A stretch of 64,000 nucleotides of DNA from Rhizobiaceae bacterium (lineage in GTDB: Bacteria > Pseudomonadota > Alphaproteobacteria > Rhizobiales > Rhizobiaceae), in contig JARGOX010000023.1 of the NCBI GenBank assembly GCA_029233925.1, positions 1-64,000 on the forward strand, read 5' to 3'. Every line of letters begins with the position of its first letter. Positions within the stretch are counted from its first letter, which is position 1. Shown in pieces: positions 29,191-40,758 of the stretch. Under the pieces are notes generated by a model. It saw only the letters and a list, made by a program, of their open reading frames with translations. It searched no databases and had not been told where the DNA came from. Both the position numbers and the translations under genes were made by a program.

Positions 29191-31020
29191 ATGAAAATAC
29201 CGCACAAGATATTTGGCATAGCAATGCTGGTGTTTCTGATGATGGGTTCAACCATTCTCTATTCCACCTACAAACTCTATCTGGTTAGCAGGGAGGCCAC
29301 TGATCTGGCGGAAATATTCATACCGCTGTCGGATCAAGTCGGCGAAATAGGCATTCAGGTTCTGCTCCAGGAAACCCATGTGGAGCGTCACCAAAAGCAC
29401 CTCATCGAAGCACGCCTGATTGAGGTCAAACGCGACGAACTCATTGCCGCCGTTCCATCGTCGAGCAATCTGGTTCCTTCCGCTGACAATGACGACAGGA
29501 TTGCGGAGCTGGAAAGTGACCATGCTGCCTTGATTGAGGAAATTGCCACCAATGAAAAAGCGTACGATGAATTGGAGACCAGGCTTGATGCTTCGCTGAG
29601 TCGTGCCGAGGCCGATGTTGAAAGCGCCATCGCTAACGCTGCGACGATCAACGGGCAAAACACCTTGAGTGCCCTGTTGCCGATGGTCCAGGCGATTGAG
29701 CAGCAACAGTCCAGTTTGAACGACCAATTGCGCCTTCTTGTTCAGACATTGAAAGAAGGTAGAGTTCAGCACCTGCAGTTGGAGGACCTGATTGAAGCCG
29801 AACAGGAAAAACTGGCCAGCCAACTGGACGCAACAGAGGATAAACTGGCGCATTACATGCTTGGTGCTTCAGGACGGGCCGAGGAGCACGAGCGTCAAGC
29901 TCTGCTTGTCAGTGTTGCGCTCACCATCGCTTCCGGTTTGCTGGCATTGCTGGCATCCGGCCTGGTGATCAGGACCATGCTTGTGCCGTTGCGACGTCTG
30001 ATCGCCGGAACCAACGAGGTGGAGAACGGCAATCTGACAGGTGAACTGAAGGCCTTGACCAAGGACGAGATTGGCGACTTGACCCGCAGTTTCAATGGTA
30101 TGGTTGAAGGGTTGCGAAAATCAGAGCAGATCAAGGTCAAATTCGGCCAATATGTTGATCCACGGGTGGTTTCTGCACTGATAGAGGAAACAGGTAAGGA
30201 ACTGATGAGCGGCGAAAGGAAAGTCGTTTCGGTTTTCTTTGCCGACCTTGCCAATTTCACCGGCATTTCGGAACGTTTCACGCCAGAGGGTGTCGTGACC
30301 CTCGTCAACCACTATCTGGCGATGATGTCCGAGCCGGTTACGCAGCATCAAGGCCTGATCGACAAATATATTGGCGATGCCATCATGGCATTCTGGACAC
30401 CCCCCTTCTGCGATGACGGCCAGCAGGCCACGCTAGCTGTCAGGGCTGCCCTGCAGGATGCCGCATTGGTCAGAATCTTCCGTCAGGAACTCCCGGCCCT
30501 CACAGGTCTGGCCCGTGATCTACCTGATATTCATATGCGAATCGGTATTGCAACCGGTGATGCTATCGTCGGTTCCATCGGATCGGAAAAATCGAAAAAC
30601 TACACCGTTATCGGCGACACGGTGAACCTCGGCTCTCGGCTCGAAAGCGCCAACAGAATCTATGGCACGACCATTCTTGTTTGCAGGCAGACATTCGAGA
30701 TGGCCTCGGGTGCATTCGAGTTCCGAAAGATTGACGACCTGCTGGTTTTCGGGAAAACCGAGCCAGTGTCCGTTTACGAACCCCTGGGTGCGGTTTCCGC
30801 GCTGGACAGGGATCTGCTCACCTACAGGGACCAGTTTGAAGAAGCTCTGGCCCTGTTCCACAAAGGCGCGTGGACAGACGCTCAAAACGCTTTTCAGGCG
30901 TGCAAACAGAGCAGGGAAAACGATTCTGCCTGCGACACCTATTTGAAGCGGTTGACCATGATCAAGCAGGATGGTCCACCGCCGGAATGGAATGGTGTAT
31001 GGCACATGGACAGCAAATAG
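29191..31020 (+). CDS. Membrane-bound class III adenylate/guanylate cyclase with HAMP domain
   Basis: 609 residues. TM1 about 7-28, then a ~205-residue extracytoplasmic region rich in Glu/Gln/Leu that looks like long coiled coil, TM2 about 237-262, HAMP about 262-314, and a class III cyclase domain about 340-530. The two metal aspartates are D352 (FFADLANF) and D396 (YIGDAIMAFW); K392 sits where adenylate cyclases specify purine; NYTVIGDTVNLGSRLE (470-485) completes the site. All catalytic residues appear present. The C-terminal ~75 residues are helical. It probably makes cAMP in response to an envelope signal. Not in an obvious operon. Confidence 0.9.
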   Translation: MKIPHKIFGIAMLVFLMMGSTILYSTYKLYLVSREATDLAEIFIPLSDQVGEIGIQVLLQETHVERHQKHLIEARLIEVKRDELIAAVPSSSNLVPSADNDDRIAELESDHAALIEEIATNEKAYDELETRLDASLSRAEADVESAIANAATINGQNTLSALLPMVQAIEQQQSSLNDQLRLLVQTLKEGRVQHLQLEDLIEAEQEKLASQLDATEDKLAHYMLGASGRAEEHERQALLVSVALTIASGLLALLASGLVIRTMLVPLRRLIAGTNEVENGNLTGELKALTKDEIGDLTRSFNGMVEGLRKSEQIKVKFGQYVDPRVVSALIEETGKELMSGERKVVSVFFADLANFTGISERFTPEGVVTLVNHYLAMMSEPVTQHQGLIDKYIGDAIMAFWTPPFCDDGQQATLAVRAALQDAALVRIFRQELPALTGLARDLPDIHMRIGIATGDAIVGSIGSEKSKNYTVIGDTVNLGSRLESANRIYGTTILVCRQTFEMASGAFEFRKIDDLLVFGKTEPVSVYEPLGAVSALDRDLLTYRDQFEEALALFHKGAWTDAQNAFQACKQSRENDSACDTYLKRLTMIKQDGPPPEWNGVWHMDSK

Positions 31021-31108
31021 TCATGACGATTAAAACAGAGAACTCCCTCAGCAAGGCAATCCCCCAGCCATGGTCCGGATGCCTGCGTTGCCATGGGAAG
31101 ATGCATTG

Positions 31109-31531
31109 ATGACGCCGTTCCACTCCCGCGATGTCGCCCAGTTGTTTGACGATTGCCCAAATGGTGTGCGGGAGTCGATATTGGCCCTGCGTGAACTCCT
31201 TTTTCAAACGGCACAGGAGACCAAAGACGCCGGTCAGCTTGAGGAATCGTTGAAATGGGGGCAACCCAGTTACCAAACGGTGCGGCCCAAAAGCGGCACG
31301 CCGATACGCCTGGGATGGAACGACAAGACCGCCCTGGAGTGTTCCCTGTTTTTTCACTGCCAGACCAATCTGATCGCGACCTTCAGAGAACTTTATCCTG
31401 ACACCTTTAACTATGACGGCAATAGACAATTGTCATTTTCAGCCGCAATGCCAATGTCGGTCGAACCGCTGAAACATTGCATGGCGCTGGCCATGACTTA
31501 TCATCACCGCAAGCGGTTGAATGTCGCCTGA
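31109..31531 (+). CDS. DUF1801 (YdhG-like) domain protein
   Basis: 140 residues. A single small alpha/beta domain with LEESLKWGQPSYQT and ALECSLFFHCQTNL, which is the DUF1801/YdhG pattern. Function unknown. The start at 31109 gives a normal length for the family; an in-frame codon at 31070 would add 13 residues overlapping a less conserved stretch. It lies 88 bp after the cyclase gene on the same strand. Confidence 0.75.
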   Translation: MTPFHSRDVAQLFDDCPNGVRESILALRELLFQTAQETKDAGQLEESLKWGQPSYQTVRPKSGTPIRLGWNDKTALECSLFFHCQTNLIATFRELYPDTFNYDGNRQLSFSAAMPMSVEPLKHCMALAMTYHHRKRLNVA

Positions 31532-31648
31532 TGTTTGAGTAATCAAGGGACGGTGACTGGGTGAAGGGCTTTGCGATTTACAAGATCGTCTTGCTGCTCA
31601 ATCGGCCTATCCGAAAGAAATTGCTTTCATTTCCGGAGACAAACCATC

Positions 31649-32509
31649 GTGACAGTACCAAAGAGGGTCGTATTTGCAGGACTTGCGCGCGATTGTGGAC
31701 ACGCGCTGCCGGCAATCCTCCGTTCAATGGCTGAATTTGGGGAAAACCTGCAGGATTGGGGCTATATTTTTCTGGAAAACGACTCGGTTGACGACACAGC
31801 CGCATTGTTGAGCACCTTTGATGCACAACACCAACGCGGTATCGTGCGTTCTATCAGCAACAGCCCGGAGACCAAGATCGATCTTCGTACGGAAAGGCTT
31901 GCCGCGCTGCGCAACCGGTGTCTTGATGAAATATTTTCAGACGCACGTCTTGGCCAGTTCGATCATTTGATCATCATGGACCTGGATGCCGTGAATGAGT
32001 ATTTTGACGCGTCCCGATTGCTGGAATTGCTCGATACGGAAGATCCCGACTGGACGGCTATTTTTGCCAATCAAAGTGAGCGCTATTACGATATCTGGGC
32101 ATTGCGACATCCCGACTGGAGCCCGGATGATTGCTGGAAGCGGGTGCGTGAACGACCCGAAAGCATGTCCAAGGAAGAGGCCATCGCGAAATTCGTTGCC
32201 AGCCGTCGCGTCAAGCTCGACCTACAGGAAGGTTTTATCGAGGTCCAGAGTGCGTTTGGCGGCCTGGGACTCTACAAGTTGCAGGCGCTCAGAGACTGTC
32301 AGTATGTTGGCGTCGATGAAGATGGTTCTGAAATCTGCGAACACGTGGCTTTCCACCGATGTCTGACAGAGAAAGGCGGAAAACTCTATGTTGACCCACT
32401 GCTCATCAATGGCCGAGGCGATCATCGGCACAATGCCGGCATGTCTCTTGTGACGAAAGCCAAACGCAAGCTCAACAAGCTGCTAACGCGTAAAACTAAA
32501 GAAGTTTGA
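31649..32509 (+). CDS. Putative glycosyltransferase (CAP59/Anp1-like)
   Basis: 286 residues. VVFAGLARDCGHALP and GYIFLENDSVDDT at the front, ALRNRCLDEIF and HLIIMDLDAVN (a DxD-like motif) in the middle, SERYYDIWALRHPDW after it, and INGRGDHRHNAG at the end. The order of these motifs resembles fungal alpha-mannosyltransferases of the CAP59/Anp1 groups and their bacterial relatives; I recognise the fold type, not the sugar. GTG at 31649 with GGAG upstream is the likely start. No other glycan gene is adjacent. C-terminus is lysine-rich. Confidence 0.6.
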   Translation: MTVPKRVVFAGLARDCGHALPAILRSMAEFGENLQDWGYIFLENDSVDDTAALLSTFDAQHQRGIVRSISNSPETKIDLRTERLAALRNRCLDEIFSDARLGQFDHLIIMDLDAVNEYFDASRLLELLDTEDPDWTAIFANQSERYYDIWALRHPDWSPDDCWKRVRERPESMSKEEAIAKFVASRRVKLDLQEGFIEVQSAFGGLGLYKLQALRDCQYVGVDEDGSEICEHVAFHRCLTEKGGKLYVDPLLINGRGDHRHNAGMSLVTKAKRKLNKLLTRKTKEV

Positions 32510-32545
32510 GGCAAACCTTCAGGATCTGCTGCAACAGCAATTCAG

Positions 32546-33247
32546 TCACTGTGCTGCGTCCTGTGTTTCCTGCATTGCTTCATCCGCCAATTCAGCAAGT
32601 TTTGGCTGGTATTCCGGCGCAACCAGACCCGCTGAAATCACCAGTTTGGCAGCCTCTTCAACCGACATGTCCAAAATGATGACGTCTTGCCTGGGGACGA
32701 ACAGCAGAAACCCGGATGTTGGATTGGGTGTCGTTGGCAGGAACACCGACAATGTATCCATTCCGTCCTCGCGCAACAGCGAATCCACTTCTCCCTTGGT
32801 TTCTGTCGCCAGAAAAACCATCGACCAGATACCCTTGCGGGGATATTCAATCAGCCCGGCCTTGTTGAAGGAATTGGACTTTTCAGCCAGCACCGTCTGA
32901 AAAATCTGCTTGAGACCTTTGTAGACACCGCGAATGAGCGGCATGCGGTTGAGGATCGACTCCCCATAGGCAAGGATCGTGCGACCAATCAGGTTGGCCG
33001 TCAAAAAGCCAACCAGCGTGATGCCAACCAATGCGGTTACCAGGCCAAAACCGGGAACGCTGAAGGGCAGATAGGTGTCCGGATTGTAGATAGCCGGAAG
33101 ATAGGGTTTCACCCAACCGTCAACCCACTTGATGAATGACCAGGTGAGATAGGCTGTGATTGCCAAAGGCGCACAGATAATCAGCCCAGTCAGAAAGTAA
33201 TTTCTGACCCGTGTGGATGCTGACAGACGGGTTTTCTTTTCATACAT
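32546..33247 (-). CDS. DUF502 family membrane protein
   Basis: 233 residues. Two hydrophobic segments (about 15-37 and 65-90) with the family's GLIICAPLAITAYLTW and the motif LNRMPLIRGVYKGLKQI, then a soluble domain ending in an acidic tail. DUF502 proteins are widespread with no firm function. In Hyphomicrobiales the gene is usually found next to recG and glmS, as here. Same strand as glmS, 107 bp downstream of it. Confidence 0.88.
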   Translation of the reverse strand: MYEKKTRLSASTRVRNYFLTGLIICAPLAITAYLTWSFIKWVDGWVKPYLPAIYNPDTYLPFSVPGFGLVTALVGITLVGFLTANLIGRTILAYGESILNRMPLIRGVYKGLKQIFQTVLAEKSNSFNKAGLIEYPRKGIWSMVFLATETKGEVDSLLREDGMDTLSVFLPTTPNPTSGFLLFVPRQDVIILDMSVEEAAKLVISAGLVAPEYQPKLAELADEAMQETQDAAQ

Positions 33248-33354
33248 TCAGCAAGCCATGTCCGGAGGGTAATCGTGGAAACCTATGCCTCGCAATATAG
33301 GATCAAGTGGTAATAGCAACAAGCATCTTTCTATCACTTTTAGTCGATATGGGC

Positions 33355-35181
<1,827 letters not shown>

Positions 35182-35403
35182 AATAATCCCCTCAAAGCTC
35201 TGAATTTCAACACCTTTTTATAAGGAAGGCAATGTATTTCAAAACTTGGTTTTTCACGCTGACCTGTCGAAGAACCGTTTCATACAATTCGCGAAGCGCT
35301 GCACCACTTGATAGCTGTTTTACGGTGCGCCGCAATCAAACGCGTGTCACTTTCGGTTACAAAACAAAATTTGCCTTTATGAAGGGCGCAAAACGTCCGA
35401 ACC

Positions 35404-36768
35404 CTATTGGCCCGAATTTTGACGGCGCTTCTTTTCCTCCATGCTGCGTCGACGCAGCATTGTTGCCAGGCCATCCTTGTTTGTCTGTGTCGCACGGCCA
35501 AATGCCAATGCCTCAGCCGGTACGTCTTTGGTCACGACACTGCCGGAAGCGACATAGGCCTCGTCCCCGATTGAAATTGGTGCGACAAGCGATGAATTGG
35601 AGCCAATAAACGCACCTTCTCCGATATCCGTATGGTGTTTGTTGACGCCATCATAGTTGCAGGTGATCGTACCGGCCCCCAGATTTGCACGGGCACCGAC
35701 ACGCGCATCGCCAACATAGCTGAGATGGTTGACCTTGGCGCCCTGGCCGATCACTGCATTCTTGACTTCACAGAAATTGCCAACCTTGGAGCCCGATTGA
35801 AGTTCGGCTCCCGGGCGCAGGCGGGCAAAAGGACCAACGGAACAACCCGCATCAACACTTGCACCTTCAAGATGACTGAAGGCATGAATCGTTGCACCTT
35901 CGCGAATAATCACACCAGGACCGATAATGACATTCGGCTCAATTGTGACATCCGCCTCTATCACAGTGTCATGGCTGAGAAATACGGTTTCCGGCGCCTG
36001 CATGGAAACGCCCGCCAGCATCATCTCCCGACGCTTTCTGGACTGCCATAGGGCTTCAATCTGGGCAAGTTCGACACGGGTGTTGATACCGATAAGTTCC
36101 TCGGCGCTGGCCTCGACTGCAACCGCATGGCCACCACGTTTGCGAGCAATCTCCACGATATCGGTCAGGTAATATTCTTTTTTCACATTGTCGTTTTGAA
36201 CGGAATCGAGCAATTCCAATGCTTTGGCACCAGAAACGGCCATCAGGCCACCATTGCAAAATGTTATTGCCAGTTCGCTCGTTGAGGCATCACGGTGCTC
36301 GCGGATTGCCAGCAAGTCTCCATCGCCTTCGATCAGGCGGCCATAGCCGTCCGGCGTTTGCGTATGAAAACCGATTACAGCGACATCGGCGCCGTCAGAC
36401 AGCGATTGACGGGCCTGTGACAGGGCGGCTGGCGTTACCAGTGGTGTATCGGCGAAAATGACCAATACATCGTCATAGCCCTCGGCAATGGCATCGCGCG
36501 CGGCAAGCACAGCATGGGCTGTGCCCAGCCGTTCCTTTTGAAACCACGATGAAACCGGCAATCCCGCATCTGCCGCCGCTGCTGTCACGGCATCAGCATC
36601 ACGCCCGACAACCACTGCCACAGCATCGACTTCCGCGTCACGCGCAGCTCTGATGACATGGGTGATCATTGGAAGGTTGCCAACTGGATGCAGCACCTTG
36701 GATTTCGATGATTTCATCCGGGTACTTTCCCCGGCAGCCAACACCACTGCGAGACATGTGCGCGCCAT
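35404..36768 (-). CDS. glmU: Bifunctional UDP-N-acetylglucosamine pyrophosphorylase GlmU
   Basis: 454 residues. The N-terminal uridyltransferase has [21 protein letters not shown] (about 9-30). The C-terminal left-handed beta-helix acetyltransferase has [18 protein letters not shown] and [12 protein letters not shown] with the catalytic His region. It acetylates GlcN-1-P and then makes UDP-GlcNAc. The start at 36768 is chosen because GGAG lies 6 nt before it; ATG at 36780 is a four-codon-longer alternative. The usual Pro of the nucleotide motif (PKVLH) is Ser here. It works directly with glmS. Confidence 0.96.
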   Translation of the reverse strand: MARTCLAVVLAAGESTRMKSSKSKVLHPVGNLPMITHVIRAARDAEVDAVAVVVGRDADAVTAAAADAGLPVSSWFQKERLGTAHAVLAARDAIAEGYDDVLVIFADTPLVTPAALSQARQSLSDGADVAVIGFHTQTPDGYGRLIEGDGDLLAIREHRDASTSELAITFCNGGLMAVSGAKALELLDSVQNDNVKKEYYLTDIVEIARKRGGHAVAVEASAEELIGINTRVELAQIEALWQSRKRREMMLAGVSMQAPETVFLSHDTVIEADVTIEPNVIIGPGVIIREGATIHAFSHLEGASVDAGCSVGPFARLRPGAELQSGSKVGNFCEVKNAVIGQGAKVNHLSYVGDARVGARANLGAGTITCNYDGVNKHHTDIGEGAFIGSNSSLVAPISIGDEAYVASGSVVTKDVPAEALAFGRATQTNKDGLATMLRRRSMEEKKRRQNSGQ

Positions 36769-36859
36769 TGCGTTCTCCATTTTGTAGACTGATCTATAAT
36801 ACAGGAGGTCTAAAGAAATATTGCTTCTTCTAAAAGCCCCCCGGCTCTATGAATGCCCT

Positions 36860-37813
36860 ATGAGTTTTCCGGGAATCGCTTCATCCGCACGTAAGCCGCA
36901 TATGACCATTGCCTATATGGTGATGGTGATCACGCCGTTGTTGTTTTCGACAAACGTCGTTTTTGGACGCGTCACCATATCCGAGGTCGCGCCCTTCACA
37001 TTGGCGTTTCTGCGTTGGACATTATGCGCCGTCATTCTGTCCCCCTTTGTTATTCGCTCCCTGCCCCAATGCCTGCGACTTGTCAGGCAACACCCGGGCC
37101 GAATCCTGACTCTGGGGTTTCTTGGCATGTGGGTATCGGGCGGCGGCGTTTATTATTCCTTGCAATATACGACCGCAACAAATGGCACGATGATCTACAC
37201 GACATCGCCGCTGATCATCATCCTGCTCGAACGCCTGTTGTTTCATCGACAAATCCGTTGGCGGGAAATGGTTGGTATTGTCGTTGCCTTTTGCGGCGTT
37301 GGCGTGATTCTGTTTCAGGGACGCATTGCACATCTTCTGTCAGGGTCGCTCAATATCGGAGACCTGGGTTTCCTGATTGCAGCATGCGCCTGGGCTGGAT
37401 ATTCCATATTATTCCGGGATGAACGGATGTCCCAACTACCGATTCTCGCATTGTTCGGTCTTGTCAGCACCGCAGGGTCGTTTTTGCTGTTGCCATTTGC
37501 AGCATTTGATCTGGTTCGTGGCGCGGCAATGCCGACGACCGCATTGGCCTGGCAGGGAATCGCCGGCATTGTGGTCTTTTCCTCCCTGCTGGCATTTTCC
37601 GGATTTCAGTTCGGCTTGAGAAATCTGGGCGCATCCGTATCCGGAATATTCATGTATCTTCTACCGGTATACGGCGTTGTTCTTGCCGTGGTTTTCCTCG
37701 GAGAAAAACTCCATACCTACCACTTTGCAGGGATCGCTCTGGTTCTGGGAGGCGTCTTGCTGGCCACCTTCCCGGTGGGGCGCATGCGAAAAATGCGCGT
37801 GCCAACCGCCTGA
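36860..37813 (+). CDS. EamA/DMT-family transporter
   Basis: About 317 residues with ten hydrophobic segments in two EamA repeats. TTATNGTMIYTTSPLIIILLE in the first half and GASVSGIFMYLLPVYGVV in the second are typical of drug/metabolite exporters. The start is uncertain: TTG at 36821 lies about 12 nt after a strong AGGAGG (36803-36808), while the ATGs at 36860 and 36902 lack a ribosome-binding site but give a more usual N-terminus. Substrate unknown. Divergent from glmU. Confidence 0.85.
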   Translation: MSFPGIASSARKPHMTIAYMVMVITPLLFSTNVVFGRVTISEVAPFTLAFLRWTLCAVILSPFVIRSLPQCLRLVRQHPGRILTLGFLGMWVSGGGVYYSLQYTTATNGTMIYTTSPLIIILLERLLFHRQIRWREMVGIVVAFCGVGVILFQGRIAHLLSGSLNIGDLGFLIAACAWAGYSILFRDERMSQLPILALFGLVSTAGSFLLLPFAAFDLVRGAAMPTTALAWQGIAGIVVFSSLLAFSGFQFGLRNLGASVSGIFMYLLPVYGVVLAVVFLGEKLHTYHFAGIALVLGGVLLATFPVGRMRKMRVPTA

Positions 37814-37843
37814 CATGACCTCCAGGTCGCGTTTTGAGCCGGG

Positions 37844-38620
37844 CTAACCGATTGTCGAGAGCACCGGGAATGTCTCGAGAAGCCAGAACGCCATGCTCTG
37901 CATGCCACCGGTCAGGAACAGGATGCCGGTCAGCACCAGCAGGATACCCATGATTTTCTCGACGCGGCCGAGATGGCGGCGGAAACGGGTGAGAAAACGC
38001 ATGAAAACGCCGGAAAATCCGGCAGCAATCCAGAATGGAATGGCGAGGCCAAGCGAGTAGGCAGCAAGCAGCAAAGCCCCTGCCCCGACTGTATCCTGTG
38101 TGCCGGCGACGCCAAGAATGGCGCCGAGAACCGGACCGATGCAGGGCGTCCACCCAAAGGCGAAGGCCAGTCCCATAACATAGGCGCCGGTCAGCGTTGC
38201 GGGCGTACCGCCACCCTGAAAGCGTGCTTCCCGATTGAGAAAGCCGATGCGGAACAGCCCGATAAAATGAAGGCCCATGACAATGATGACAATGCCCGCC
38301 GCCTGTGAGAGCAGTTCCATATGGGAACGCAACACCCCACCGATGGTCGATGCACCCGCCCCCAGCGCGACGAAAACGCTGGCAAAACCCAGGGTAAAGA
38401 AGAAGGAAGCCAGCATGATGGGACGGCGCGCCTGGGCATCGCTCTTGAAGCCAGACTGGAATTCCTCGACACTTACACCAGCCATATAGCACAGGTAGGG
38501 TGGAACCAGAGGCAGGACGCATGGCGAGAGGAAGGATAAGCCACCAGCCAGTATGGCGGCAAAAACAGAAATGTCAGCGATGTTCAAAGGTCTTTTCCGC
38601 GTTGCAGTTGCTTTTGTCAT
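37844..38620 (-). CDS. ccdA: CcdA-type thiol-disulfide electron carrier (cytochrome c biogenesis)
   Basis: 258 residues with about six hydrophobic segments. The two redox cysteines sit in FLSPCVLPLVPPYLC and FGWTPCIGPVLGAIL, the signature of CcdA / the DsbD membrane core. It passes reducing power from cytosolic thioredoxin to periplasmic thiol proteins for cytochrome c maturation. There is no periplasmic DsbD-like extension. Convergent with the EamA transporter, 30 bp apart. The start at 38620 gives normal length; a GTG 18 bp earlier is possible. Confidence 0.9.
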   Translation of the reverse strand: MTKATATRKRPLNIADISVFAAILAGGLSFLSPCVLPLVPPYLCYMAGVSVEEFQSGFKSDAQARRPIMLASFFFTLGFASVFVALGAGASTIGGVLRSHMELLSQAAGIVIIVMGLHFIGLFRIGFLNREARFQGGGTPATLTGAYVMGLAFAFGWTPCIGPVLGAILGVAGTQDTVGAGALLLAAYSLGLAIPFWIAAGFSGVFMRFLTRFRRHLGRVEKIMGILLVLTGILFLTGGMQSMAFWLLETFPVLSTIG

Positions 38621-38768
38621 AGGCAAGTTGTCGTTCACGCACCAGTCACCTTTTAGCGCGCAAAAAAGAAAATTGAAAAAGAACGAGTCGCAGACCATTT
38701 TGCGGTTGACCCATGGGGACCGCGTGCATATGTTCCGCGCAATTCTACGGGGACGTTTCGCCCCCTGG

Positions 38769-38844
38769 GAGCCGATAGCTCAGCTGGTAGAGCAACTGAC
38801 TTTTAATCAGTAGGTCCAGGGTTCGAACCCCTGTCGGCTCACCA
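38769..38844 (+). tRNA. tRNA-Lys (UUU)
   Basis: Complete cloverleaf. The acceptor arms GAGCCGA (38769-38775) and TCGGCTC (38834-38840) pair; the D arm is GCTCAGCTGGTAGAGC; the anticodon stem is ACTGA/TCAGT with loop CTTTTAA giving anticodon TTT at 38802-38804; the T arm contains GGTTCGAACCC. Discriminator A and an encoded CCA end the gene at 38844. Single tRNA with no other RNA gene nearby. Confidence 0.97.
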
Positions 38845-39024
38845 AATTTTTCCGGTTCATACCGAAAATTTGGTTTGCATAGAGTACCAAAGACCGGTGC
38901 ATTGTGCACAGGGCACGTCCATCTTCATTCCGCTGCGACCATCTGCTCTCAGTCCATCCTGCCGCGAAACGCCGGCTTTTGCAATTGCGTCGACGCGATG
39001 GACAGCCTCTCAACTCGCTGATCC

Positions 39025-40383
39025 TCAAAACCCGAACATCCGTGGCAACATGGTTGTGCCGCCATATTTGTGGTCATGCAGCAGCAGGACCGACAGGGCC
39101 ATGATATGAAAGACGATCAGGATGCCCAGCCCCTGTGACAGGTAGGTGCGGTGCAGATACAATTTGCTGCGCATGACATGCCACTGATCATTTGCGCGTT
39201 CATGGCGTTTCCAGAATTGGATCCAAGCAATGGTCCCCTCAAAGGTTACGACTTGAATCAGCGGGAATAGGATCACTGCTGCAACAGAGGGAAAGTGCCA
39301 AAAGCCACTATAGGCAAAGACGCAGAAATAGCCGCGTATCCTGTTTCTCAATCCCCCGATCGGGAAAAAAACCTCATCACGAAAGAACGCCATGGCTTGA
39401 ACATGCCATCGGCGCCAAAATTCCAGAATGTCGCGTGAAATCAATGGCCAATTGGAATTTTCAGGAACTCTGATCCCCATCAGCAGATTCATGCCGATCA
39501 CGCCGTCACTCAGGGCCGATATAAACAGGATGAGCCGAAACATGAAAAGGTAGAGCATCAGCCACAAGTGGCCGGGATCTGCTGTCGACGCGTTTTCAAA
39601 AAGACCCTCGGCAAAGGGACCGAAATAGCCGTGTGGGTAGAAGAACTTTCGGTTTATCCAGTGGAAAATGACGAGATATTTGGCGATGGCAAGCCCGATA
39701 CGAAAGAGCCCCTGAAGACGGTTTTCCCAGGTAAGCCGTTGCTTGCAGGTCTCCACTTCATCGTCGAACTGTCGAAATTTCTGAAAGGGACCGAACCGAA
39801 AGGACGCGAAATGGATCATGTACAGGATGTAATGTCTGAATGCAGGGGGTTCATGGGGATCAATGTGCCCCTTGCACGCCGCATGTATGTAATGAATGGA
39901 TTTGAAAACCAGAAAGGCCGGCCCCCAGAAGAGTGCGACCTCGCCCCAGCTCATTTGGCCACGAAAGGGGGGCAATATGACAAAGAACACAGGCGCATAA
40001 AGGGCGTTGACAAAAAGCCATGCGGTGACAAGCGGCAATGTCTTTTCTCCACGCCTCTGCGCCCACCGCGACAACAGACGCGACAATGCAAAGACAAGAC
40101 AGCATGCCAGGATGACTAGAAAAGTGAAGATCAGACCGGCGAAGACAATGAGACAAAAGACGCTCAGACACGTCAGTGCATCGCGGACCCGTGTCTGCGG
40201 TACGAATGGAACCAAAAACGCTCCCAAGATACCTGCATTGATTGCCAGTGGTGTGCGAAACAGCTCGAGCAAAGCTATTTTGTTGACGGACACGTCCCGT
40301 GCGGCTTCCAGTGCAAAAATGCCGTAAAGTAGAAAATCCCGCATAGATAATAAGGCCTGTCGCAACCCCGGGTGCGGGATCAT
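39025..40383 (-). CDS. MBOAT-family O-acyltransferase (AlgI/DltB-like)
   Basis: About 452 residues, roughly ten hydrophobic segments. The signature FWRRWHVQAMAFFRDEVFFPIGG is the conserved MBOAT region, and the active-site His is H363 in GFWHFPS. Such membrane enzymes move acyl groups to surface polysaccharides, teichoic acids or lipids. Normal partners (AlgJ/AlgX-like SGNH hydrolases) are not next to it. The start is uncertain between 40383 and ATG 40344 (MRDFLLYGIF), which would look more like other MBOAT N-termini. The acceptor is unknown. Confidence 0.82.
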   Translation of the reverse strand: MIPHPGLRQALLSMRDFLLYGIFALEAARDVSVNKIALLELFRTPLAINAGILGAFLVPFVPQTRVRDALTCLSVFCLIVFAGLIFTFLVILACCLVFALSRLLSRWAQRRGEKTLPLVTAWLFVNALYAPVFFVILPPFRGQMSWGEVALFWGPAFLVFKSIHYIHAACKGHIDPHEPPAFRHYILYMIHFASFRFGPFQKFRQFDDEVETCKQRLTWENRLQGLFRIGLAIAKYLVIFHWINRKFFYPHGYFGPFAEGLFENASTADPGHLWLMLYLFMFRLILFISALSDGVIGMNLLMGIRVPENSNWPLISRDILEFWRRWHVQAMAFFRDEVFFPIGGLRNRIRGYFCVFAYSGFWHFPSVAAVILFPLIQVVTFEGTIAWIQFWKRHERANDQWHVMRSKLYLHRTYLSQGLGILIVFHIMALSVLLLHDHKYGGTTMLPRMFGF

Positions 40384-40758
40384 CTTTAGCAAAATGGACT
40401 TTAAGTAAATTTACCCAAGCCAAATTTTGGCACCGGAAAACACGGCAAGTCAACGCAATAATGGTCATAAACGATCAACTGTACCGTCTGCACTCAAATA
40501 TCCCGGAGAGAGTACAGCATAAAACCAACCCAATCTGCTTCACCATATTTGCTTCCGATCAGATCAATGGCCACCCACATTTTGCAGCAACCGCACGGAC
40601 CGCCGTTGATTCATGTTCACGCGATCCCTCTGAATATTTGTATTTTTGGACCACCGGAGCCCGCACAGGTTCTTTTCTCAATAACGGACATAAACATGAT
40701 TTACATATTCATGTTTATGTGAGATTGGTTTGACATCGCAAAAATCAGAGGAACCGCT
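40384..40758. other. Divergent intergenic region with a large palindrome
   Basis: About 375 bp between the MBOAT gene and the porin-like gene. The open frame at 40461-40733 has no recognisable content. The notable element is the perfect inverted repeat at 40688-40720, listed separately. Confidence 0.45.
40688..40720. promoter_or_regulatory. Perfect 12-bp inverted repeat upstream of the porin-like gene
   Basis: ACATAAACATGA (40688-40699) and TCATGTTTATGT (40709-40720) are exact reverse complements with a 9-nt spacer. It lies 38 bp before the GTG start. It could be an operator for a dimeric regulator or a hairpin in the mRNA leader; no T-run follows, so it is not a standard terminator. Confidence 0.5.

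Noticed and set aside
35182-35403. glmS ribozyme or other structured RNA before glmS
   Set aside because: The glmS ribozyme is known from Gram-positive bacteria, and nothing in this 222-bp gap resembles its core.
40461-40733. 90-codon frame upstream of the porin-like gene
   Set aside because: No ribosome-binding site or domain, atypical composition, and it runs through the palindrome.
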